NCBI GenBank assembly: GCA_963693285.1
Contig: OY848924.1
Coordinates: 2,346,144 to 2,410,143 of the forward strand
Direction: 5' to 3'
Source: Xestospongia muta
Taxonomy: Eukaryota > Porifera > Demospongiae > Haplosclerida > Petrosiidae
Length of the DNA: 64,000 nucleotides
Shown here: positions 12,236 to 24,200 of the stretch, piece by piece
Position numbering within the stretch: the first letter of the stretch is position 1
How the letters are laid out: each line of letters begins with the position of its first letter
Position numbers and translations under genes: made by a program
The notes under the pieces: generated by a model
The model's input: only the letters and a program-made list of their open reading frames with translations
The model's database searches: none
Told to the model about the DNA's origin: nothing

Positions 12236-15200
12236 CTAATATGAAATGGAAAATATATAACTTAGCATTGATTTTTAAAAATGATTTTTTCTTTGTTAAA
12301 CAATATAATAAGCATTAATCAAGTTATTGATATTAATACATGTATAGATGACTTAATAACTCAGACTGTTCAAACGAAAACTGCCAATAATTCAAAATTC
12401 AAAATACAAACCTAATATTCATAGTTGGTGGTGTCTATGAACAGGAAGTTTGTATGTTTGGATTTATTTTACATAATATATCTTTAGTTTCAGTTTCTTT
12501 CATCACTCTTTCTGTAACTAATAATTAAGAGGGTAAAAAGAATGTATATAGTCACAATAACGTTAGCGACACAATCAAACTTGACTATTTACATAGCTCA
12601 TATAATGTACAATATCATTTAATAATAGATTAGAGTCTAAGACCAAAGAAACTATAAACAAATTATAGTCTCAATATTAGTCACTATGAAGTCAAGTATT
12701 GATAGACGATGCTTATTGGGATAACAATTTTTAAATCTAGTCAATAGCTTCCAATTAATTATTTATGAACTATAATCAACTTAGCAAGATAGCTACACAG
12801 ATAACTTTATTGGAGGTAAGAAAGCCAATGAGTTACTTCAAAAGAAAATGAGGTAACTGAAATCTAGTTATCAGCTTCTAATTAATGAGATTACTTGAAG
12901 TCAATTATATTACTCTGAAGTGTAAAAAGTAAGTGATTTATTTATCCTATTCATCAATCTACTTGATAGCAGTTATCAACTTTATAATGTAGTGTCCACA
13001 CACAAACACACAAAGTACATACATGTACTGTGTCATATAAAATAATTCAGACAGAAGGCAAATCAACATTAAATTAGAATTATCCATCACCACAATTATT
13101 AAAAAGCTCTTTCTCCAAGCCTTATCCTATGATTTGAGTTGTTGAAGTTAAGGATGTTGTCTACAATGACTACTACTTGTTATTTGAGAGTGTTTAATAA
13201 TTGTGTGAATTATTTGTACACTCAGACCAAACAAAGATGATCACAGGCATTTCACATGCATACGAACTAACTGCTTACATAATATTATCACATTTGTGAT
13301 TATTCATATCATAATTGCTAAATAATCTCTATAGTATGGGAGACAGCTACTTGCTGAAAGCAAAAATATACCGCAATGAAATTTGTTATTATAAGCCATT
13401 TGTCTAAAAAACAATTATAGACTTGCCAATGCCTACATGTTGTAAGAGCCAACTGCATGGTCCTATATTGACATAATTCACACAAATATTTTTTCCAGGA
13501 ATTTTTTGGAGAATGACTATATAAGGAAATGTTTAATTAAATTCCTAGCATAGTTAATCACATACATAATTGTTAAACTTCTAAATATGATAACAAGCTG
13601 GTTTTCTAATGCTATAGAATGGGATTTACATATTCTTACTCCTTAATGTAGCTAAGGCATCTTGCTATTAAATATTTGTGAGTTGACACATGCTGTCATA
13701 TGGCAAGCAGTCCTAAATATACTTTATTGGCTTTGATAACACTTTTGCTTTGAAGTATGCAGAGGACTAGATACTAAAGAAAGTAAAGACATTTGTCATA
13801 TACAGTAGATTACTCAATTATAACATCATTAAAGACTCAGTTATACAAATATTAATTATCTAATATAATTATAGTGTTGTATGATAAAATGTCTCACTTT
13901 CTAGTTGACTTTTCATTCTTGTACCAATGTCCTTTAACTCCTGGTTCTGCTTTAGAAGGAAATCACAAACAACTTTTAAAAACTCAATTCCTTTTTCTTC
14001 AACCTGTCGTTGTAGCTCAGTAACAACTTTGTCAGCTTTGTCGTAAGCTTCACCACTCATACTTTTCACATCTTCTTTAAAGTTGCATGATATCAATCTA
14101 GCTGTAACAAGCCGATTAACAATGAACATGGGTTTAACTTCAATAGCATCACAAATATCAGCAAAGTAATCCAGAAATATTTCTGATGGATCAATAGTGT
14201 CTATAAAACGTAACAATAAAAGGAAATATAACTGAATTAAAGAACAGTTAGTAAACAATGTAGAAGAGAAGTAGTTAATTAATATATCTTAATATCTCAT
14301 GATCTCAGTAATCAAATACAACTCTAAGTAGTCTATTTATCAACATATATAAACTACTTATGTCAACTATGACAATCTAGACTATAAAATAACTCTATAC
14401 AAACACAATAATCACATATATTATATGTGGTGTTTATTATTTAGGTGTCTTATATTACCTTGTTGTGTAGTATCACTAGGGAGAGTATCTGCTTTGTGTT
14501 CACTTGATAGTTCATTAGTAGAATGTTGCTATTGGATACAGGATATAAGTGATAATATATAAGGTGTAAAGTATTGTAGTATTACAATACACAAGATTGA
14601 TGATGTAACTATTGTTTATATTATTGATAAGACTGGAGGTGAGGAATTACAGTGTAATTGTTAGTAGTAATTATTGTCACATAGTGAAACTATCAATCTA
14701 TCTATGTCAAACTTAGGAATGCTTCTAAGAACCCACAACCACAAAGAATGCTTCATGGGTGTGGCTACATATAGTGACGTGACTGCTCAGTTGACTTAGT
14801 CAAAGGACCAGACACCCACTTGCTTAATGTGAAAACGTCTTTTTTCATCATGTTGAGGAATCACTGAGATCTGCTATCTTACCTATGAATATGCTAGATG
14901 CCCTTTCTTACATTAAGCTATTGAGTATCTGGTCACTAATCTACTGAAAGAAGCTATTATGTTAATAGCTACTTACTGGCAAGAGGAATAACCCTTAATA
15001 TTTTAACAAATTAAAATTGTTAATGATTATAATTAATACAATCTACTATATAAGAGGATAAATCATACCTGATGTTTCATTGACAGCTCCTCAAAAATAG
15101 AACCTTCAGTTGAGTCAGGAGCACTTGATTCCTTAGGATATTCTATAGAATATTGAGTAGAACAAAGTGACAATTATATGTTAATAGTTACATTGCTTTC

Positions 15201-18200
15201 CAATATAATAGTTATATAACATGTACATTAAAGTATATATAATATGTGAACAATTAGAAAATAAGAAAATACAATAAATTCAAGATTTATTTGCGCATGT
15301 GTATAATGATGTAATGAACCATTTTTTTACCAATTATAGTAATAATAAACTTACCATTAACTCTGTGATTGTCCTCAGTAATAGACTCACTAACACTTTT
15401 ATTAACACCTATATTGTGAAGGACATAAACAATTACCATTAGGAGTTATTGTATAATCATGTACAGGTTAAATGATATGGATAAAGTAACTTACCATCAC
15501 TGTGCTTATCAAGTGTGTTCTTGTCAGTTTGTGCCACACCTCCTATAAAATTGTAGTATGACAATGAACATAGTATATACTAGTGTATATATGTACCATT
15601 GTTATCATGAGTACTAGAGGACTCTTCTCTAACGTGTTCACTGTTACTACCTGTAATAAAAGACGTGTACATAATTATAGCTTTATTATTTAAAATTTGT
15701 TCATTCTGATTTGTTTTGGTTTACCACATATAAATAAACGTTCCAATTATCTCATAGTCAACATTTTGTTGTCATATTCCATAACAATTAAAGATACTTG
15801 TAAAGCTATAACATAATGTCTCATAAAGTGACCTCCAATAGGATTGCCATGTGTGTACATTAACTACTATTTATTGATCATGGAATTATTATGTAACCAG
15901 TCTATATAAATAAAGAAACTAAAGTTTGTATTGTCCACTTACTTTTAGTAATCTGTTGTACAGAAATTCTTTGTTTCAAGTTTTCATATATTTTCATAGC
16001 ATCAGCTTTCTTCTGAACATGTGGTCCCTTTACGACATCTAAAATGGTCATCCAATTGACAGGAGCACCTTCACCTTGACCATTCATGTCCAGCCAATTT
16101 TGAATGACTTGATCAAGTCTTGTTTGATTTGAATCATTATGTTCAGCCAAACCTTGAAGGTCATTGTAACTCACTCCAAGACCATTACCAATGTTACGCC
16201 ATTGAAAATTAATGCAGGCTAGTTGGGTTAAAACTTCATGTCTTGTAGGTCTTTCCACTGTAAGTACAATAAGATAAAGAACTGTTATATAAGATTGTCT
16301 AACATACATAATTTAGGGAAATGACTGAATTCATCAGTTAAACTATCCTTTGTTAACATTGTCTCCTGACTACTACCTGTAATATAACAATATATAACAA
16401 TTAATGAAAGTAATCAAATATAAATGTAGTAGATATAAAAACATGAAAACTAAATAATAAATAAACTAAATTATTGAAAATATGACATTTTCTTGACATG
16501 TAGACATACCTCCAACATTGTATGAAATAGATAATGACGTTTGTTTGTCAGGTTTGGTAACAGGATTAATAAAATCTGTAATAATAACCGAGTCATCTTT
16601 TATTGGTGGAGAAGGTATACTCTATGTAGAGAAGATAAAACAATTTCATAAACACACTGTTAAGATAAAGTCAATGTAAACTTACCAAAGGATTACGTCC
16701 AGCAAAAATACTAAATTTGTTGAGATGTTCTCTTACAGAGAGGTGTGTAAAATCTGATGATGGATAGAGGGACATGATCTCTCCACATACTTCTTTTATA
16801 CATTGGACATAGTGATCTGATAGTGGTAGATCTTTGTTGGTGTCAGTAAAGAGAGCTTTGGTCACAAGAGGGGCAATACAAAGGTATGGTTCCTTTTCAC
16901 CAACGACTAAATGGACAGGAACACATTCGTCGGTAGAAGAAGTAACGGTTTCTCTCGTTAGTACTCCTTTAGCAACATTTCTCAGAGCATAGAGTGTACG
17001 CTTTTTCTGTTTCTTTTCCATGACATCCTTAATATCACCAGGTGCAATAATAAACTGTTTTGAAGTACATGGACATAATTCATTTTTAAGTTTAAGTACT
17101 TCTTTGATGAGTGATGCACGGAGTTGATAACTTTCTATTAAACTGCTGTGAGACACAAGAATTGTAACACATCGGTTGTCTTCAGTAACCTCAACCATAA
17201 CTTCAACGTTATTCTCCTCTTTCCAATAAATACCATTTTTCCACATAGTACAGACTCGATGTAATTCTTCGAACACTGCATTGTCAGTAATATCATCATT
17301 TCCCTCAGGAGGACAAGAACAACAAGTATAAGCTAAGTGAAGAAGAAGAGTATGGAGAAAACGCATGGAGAGAAATTGATGTGATTCAGGACACCATAGG
17401 CACCAACCAAATCCGTCTGTTGTTTCAAAGATTGAAGTGGGTTTATCTTGTGTAATAAGTGCAGGAAAAAATAAAAATTTCTCATCTTTACTAATAGTGA
17501 AGTCATCAGATGGTACATTGTTAGTGATACTAGAAACAGCATAAGAGTCTATTTGATGACAAAATTGTAGACTTGTTAGGAAACGAATCAGCATATCTGT
17601 ATTGTGTTTAGTGAAAAGGTTAGCTAGAATAGAGACAGGCATTATACCAGTATTACTGGCAACTGGTTTATGCACACGATCAATGCTTTTATTAAATAAG
17701 ACACCATTTACCTCAGTTAAGAGAGCCTTTTTGTTAATAATCACCCATGTGTTAGCCAGAAACAAAATGAGACCCTTACTTCCAAGGATAGTCAAAAATT
17801 CTAGCACTGTTGGTCGATCGGTCAAAAGACAAGGCTCATTTAGTTCCATTAATCTGGAACACAGCTCATCTAGGCTAATAGCAACCACCTCCAGCTGTTG
17901 AAGATAAGAATTTAGACAGTGGCAGTGGTAGCTCATCTTGTCATTTTTGTCCACAACAGCTTCACAGCTCTCTTTTAATTTCTCCATAAACATCTCTACA
18001 CCTTTTCCTCCTGGTCGATGACAATCTATTGGGAAAAACCCTTTGTAATTCTGAAAACGAACAGCCAGATTAGCTACGTCATTTACAAAAGGTTGGAAGT
18101 CTTTTTCACTGGACAGTTCATCAACGTGACTTCCAAGGACAAGTACTTGACTTGAGCTAATTAACTTCATGCTTACATTTTCAACAAAGTTAAACCAGAA

Positions 18201-21200
18201 AAGCAGGTCTTTCTTAATCGTCTCCTCATCGTCGGTAAGGTTGCTTAAAATTGCAAAGACAGCTGGTGACCTCAACAAGAGAGTTTCCAGTACTGCAGCA
18301 TGGCTACTGTAATATTCTGCATGTCCAGCAAAATCGTAAATTACAACATTTCCTATTTCCCTACTATGAACACTGTGGTACTCAATTCCAGTGGTTTGTA
18401 ATACAACACCTTCAATACATTTTTCTGGATCATAGTGATGAAAAGACGATTTGTCAGCACGATAAGAGATAATAGCAGCCAATGAACTTTTACCAGCTTC
18501 TGTCTTTCCACAGAGAAATATTTTAGCGTATGATTCTGTGAGGTAGTCTCTGTGACATTGTTGGAATGGTTGAAACAACTTCAGTAATTGAAATCTATTA
18601 CTGCTAGATACATGTGGTGGAATACGATCCAGTGGCATTTGATGACGATTGTTTAGAGCTACTAGATAATCTGGATCTAGCTGGAGATTATGTAAAAGGT
18701 AGTGTATGGTTTCTTCACTGCCTCTATGACAGGCTAAATGTAGTAGATTATTGCCATCCTAAAATTAAAAAAGTGAAGATATAAATAACAACTGTATTGT
18801 TATAAGTAATATAATATATATTTCATGTGTAATATGATGACAAATAAACAGATTAACTTGGTTATAATAATTTTGAAGAATACTTTTGATATATAGTCAT
18901 AAGAAAAAAGACTAAATCTTTCAAAAGAAAGTCTTGTACATTATACAATGACAAGGAAGACTGACATGACAATCCTAAGACAAAAAGTGTGTATATATGT
19001 TAGAGATCATATCAAAGACTACCTCTTTAACTAGTTAATAAAGATTACCAATATTAGTCTGACATTGCCAACCCTTCCTAAGAGATGAAGACTCATACAA
19101 CAGGAATGAGGATGTAAGTAAAGTATACATAGATGTGAGCATGTGTTAAGAGAGTGAAAATGCAAAATGGCTGTTATGGTATGTATTAGACGTAGTGATG
19201 ATCTTTTATATAGAAGCAAAGACTGTCTTATACTACTAACTTATGCTACCTTGTATCACTCACTATGTGTCCATTAGTCATATGAATATTTGTTTTACAT
19301 ACAAATGAACAAAATGACTTGTCCACATGTCAATGTATTTCCACCTCAAATTTGTGATATAGTTACCCAATTATAGGAAAATCAACATAAAGTGTATTAT
19401 AACAGAGGATCAAAAACTATTGAAGCCACAAGCAGACAGGTAAATCACAAGAGTATGTGTATATATGTGGGAGGGCTAATAAAGGGAGTGGTTCTTGGTG
19501 TAACTTGAATATGATGACATCATCATGACATGACACATATTGATGTCATCATTATAGTACAAGTTACAAGTGACCAAGAAGCACTGTAAAGCCTTAATCT
19601 TCTAAACTCAAAAAAACTAAACCATACATTTATACTACCATTATCAAAACATGACATATAGTGATGTCATCATTATGGTACAAGTTACACCAAGATGCAC
19701 ACAATAAAGGTCACATAGAGCATGCTAAATTTTGTGTATTAATTATTCATGACTATTAATTAATTGATTATTAATAAGTATTGTCAATGATTGATATAAT
19801 GACAACAGGTTATGTTTGACACATTGTAGGCAAATATCAAAATTTGTTTTTTGATTATTGTTCTTGGAACATCTTTTGCCAAAAACATGTTATCAAAATA
19901 TTGGACAGTCTGGATATGAGTGAGGTTGATATCAATATTGAAGACAATATTAAATGTCATACTTCAAAGGAATAGCTCATAAGTAACTATAATATGACTT
20001 ACATTATCTGTAGCATTTATGTCAGTGTGTCCCTCTTCAATTAATACCTTTAGAACATCAACATGACCCTCCTGTGCTGCATAATGTGCTGGTGCTTGTC
20101 CTGACTAGAAAACAAAAGAGGAAAAGTTATTCAATTACAAAAAGTACAGGAACTATCATACAATAAACTATATAGTCAATATAACAGTCATCAATACAGA
20201 TAATCATAGCTATTGTATTATCATGTCAAACCTGACCAATGACAGGGACATAAAAAGACATAGAAACTATCTAAGATATTAAATGAGTGCCAGTTTATTA
20301 TAAACATTGTCATCAATAATAAACTAGTTCATTTAGGTCACAAGCGTATCATAACTACCACACTTATAATGATTATCAATTCCATTAACATGATGTAAAT
20401 ATTTAAACTTGACTTTATAACTACATTTAAAAGGTATAGGGTTTCTAAGTATTATAACCAATGAGATGTTCTATGGAGATTTCATTGTAATATATTATGA
20501 AAGTTATATGTTTGTTATTGCTAGTATAAAATAAAGTGACCTTTTTAAATGTAATCATAAAGTCATTTTGTATAATAACTAACAAATATTTTCCTGCCCT
20601 GATTGATTATTGTAATATTACCTCATTATTTTATAAATCACACCCACTGATATGCAATATAGTGCTAGTCCTTCTTTGAGAAGAGAGATTATTCTTCAAT
20701 AATCTTAAGCTGTTGGCAACCAATTGCGATATATCTCAAGTATGCCATCAATGTTAATGGTTTAATATTTTAAGGGGAGGGGTCTAGTTATATTAGTAAC
20801 CATAGGTAATTTAGATGTGTTAAGGACAGCTCCAGATAAGACACATTGTTCCATGACATTACTCTTTGTCTATCAGAATTAAGGCGTAACTGTGTATTCT
20901 CAATGTAACCACAAGTTTATTATAATAGCAATGTCTATTACATGTTAATATATTCAGGATATAGGGAGTTTAACATCTAGTGAGTAACATATATCCATAG
21001 ATGACATAAGCTTATTCAACATCCACAATGTATGCTCCATTCTTCTTATTGTCACTATGAAGTACATGTAATGAAAATAACAAACTACAACTACCACAGA
21101 TATATCAATTAATTTATAAAATTTTATTGATAAGAAACAACTGGGACTACAATATTATATTAAAACAAGTATTACTATAACAATTATAACATCTGGTCTG

Positions 21201-24200
21201 AAACAAGAGATGAGTAATAATTTATATTTGAATTATGATCATCAGTATTATTAATAGTCACACCATTTTTAACCACACCTCTAGGAAACAGATAACTTCA
21301 GGTTTGGACTGAATGTTACATCTTCTATCTCAAAATTAAAATTAAAATGGCTCACTACTGAATGTTTTCCTATGCTCAAGGGTTTGGGGTTCAAGCTTTG
21401 GCTGCAAGTCTACTAACAGTATAAAAGTACAGTATAATGTTAATGATACAATGTCTACAATCATCAGAACAGTTTGACACAAATGGCACATCATACTAGT
21501 GGGACCTCTGTGAATACCAAGATGTCTCCAACTATATGTACTACTATTATAACAGACCACACTTACTATTACCTGACACTGACTATCTCTGTTAATCCTT
21601 TACTAACAAAATTTGAACAACAAGTCAATGTAGAAATTACTAACAGCCACACCCATAACATTCTATATCTATTAAATACTGATTTAAATCTAGTAACATG
21701 TAGTAATCTCTACAAACAATATACACTAACCATGTCACAAATGTTGGGATCTGCATTGGAGTTTAACAATAGTTGTACGATATCATAGTAACCTCCTTGT
21801 GATGCTAAATGTAGAGCTGTTTTCTGATCCTAGAGGAAGTACACAAGTATTAATTTTATTGTTGACATGCTCAGGTTGAATTGTGATAAAAAGAGTAAAT
21901 TAAATTCATTTGTTGCTAACTACATTGGCAGTTGTTACATGTAGTTAAATTTCATTCACTGGCAGTATTATATTAATACAAATATTAGCCCTGGTAAATC
22001 TAGGGGGGGGGGGGGGGTGCCTATGTACTCCAGGTACCTCCTTTTATTGCCTAATAATATTCATAGTCAATCACAAGTTGCATCCTGTGATAACAATTAT
22101 TACTTTAAGTATATTCATAGCAAATTCTTGCAACCACAAGTTACAAAGCTATACTTGGAGGATGTTTTATTGACATTACTGTCTTGTGATTAAAAAGGTG
22201 TGTCTATGAATAATGAATAAATTAATTTTTATTAGGCTTGAAATTTTTGCACTATGCTTCCCACGTGGTCTGTGCACTCCCTATATAATACAGAAGTGAC
22301 TTTGATCTCTATCTTTAGTCTATAGATAAACTTTATAATTTCTGAAAAAATTTCTATATACTTAGGTTTTAACTTTGTCTTTGATCTTATTTACCTTCAC
22401 ATTGCTCTAGACATCTTATACACATCTTTTAGTAGTTTTAAATATGGCTACTTTTTCTTTAATAATAATAACCACAACATTTTCTAACCACACCTCTTAG
22501 TAATAACAAGATAACGACAAGTTTGTACTAGTTTTACAAATCTAGTGGTACCTCTGTGAATACCAGGATTCTTTTAAGGATTATCTACTATATTGTTAGT
22601 TCACAAACTAAGTAGACTTCAAAGGTTAGGTCCATAGAATTTAATAATAGAAATGTTCATGTCATTTGTGGGCTGACATTCACTGACCATGAATATCATT
22701 TACCAAAGACAAGATTATAGGCTGGTTCAAAGGTTTGTGTCACATCACGTCACAACGTGACATGTCACAACACAAGGATAGAATTGATTTCTATCTTGAC
22801 ATTCCAAGTAATACGTTTGGCCAATCAAATTTCAATAACTACATGTTTGATGGCAGACGAGAAACTTATTGTTCGTTGTTTCCCTTGCTTGTGGCAAGTA
22901 TCAAGCAAAAGCTATAAAGATGTAAGAACAAGAGAAAATGCATGGAAGAAAGTTGCTAGCCAAATAACTAAAGAAACAGTGAAGAGAAATAATATACTTT
23001 TGTCATGTTATTTTGAATTGTCTTATCATGACTTGTTGGAGCTGCTAAGTAAATATAGGATGCACCTATAGTTTTCTTTGTTTCTGTTGCCTTCTTCGTC
23101 ATCTCTAAAGTAAAGCAAGCAGCAACACAATAGTCTCCATGATGAGGGCGGAGTTTAGTTCACATACATCATTTTGTTTATATGAACACCATTGACACTG
23201 CACTACGTAACTCAACACCAAGAATGTGATGTGACACATATACAAGTTTAGTTTTGTGAACCCACCTTATATCAATAAATACAAATCTACTAGTTTAAAA
23301 ATAAAATAATAGTCTTTTTGATAAACTTGAATTTGGCAAAAAGTTGTACTAATAGTACAAGGTTAGTAGGAAGTGTGGCAAAATGTCAAAATAGACATAT
23401 TAATTAAAGGTCTGGGTTAAAATATTCCTTCTTCATTAACATTGAAGGACAATGTCAATAAAGTAAAATGATGGAGAAGTCTTATAGAAATAGGAAAAGA
23501 GAGATTAACTGCTTTCTAGATAAAACAATGTCTATTATAGCAATACAACAACATTGTTTATTGTGGTATCTAGATATAGTAAGTTCATAACATAGAAGTC
23601 AAATTATACATTGAACTGTGGATTCTTATTATGTACTGTGGCTTTGAGTATCATACTTTGGTTTTCAATTGTTGGTATCTACAAACAAACTATTACAATG
23701 TCCTAGTGTGTTCATCATCATATTGATTCCTATATTACAATGTCATGACATATACAGTATAGCTCATTAGGTTTTGAATATTTCATGATAAAAAATATTA
23801 TTCAAAGTATTAAATCTTGTATATCTGACTTCTCATGAAAATATTATATTGTTTTTTAAATAAACTTATAATTGTGAAATTAATGAGCTATCCTTTACTA
23901 GAAAAGAGTCATTTATTAAAATAAGATATAACTTACTAAATATTTCTCTTTAGCATTCACATTAGCATTGTTCTTTAAAGCTTCTTTCACTATATCTACT
24001 AGTCCTCTTACAGCAGCTGCTAATATAATTTCATCCTAAGAAATCACAATAAGTAAATACAGATAATGTACATTATAATAAATACAACAGTATATACTAG
24101 GAATACACATGTACATAAATGTCACATGACCCAGATTTCATCAACCAGAAGCTCCATTATTAACTATGTATAAAGTACATGACCATGTACAGTGTTATAT

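Noticed and set aside
17602..17901. Plus-strand frame inside the Roc exon (and 50460-50678)
   Set aside because: Shadow of the minus-strand GTPase coding sequence, with no domain of its own.
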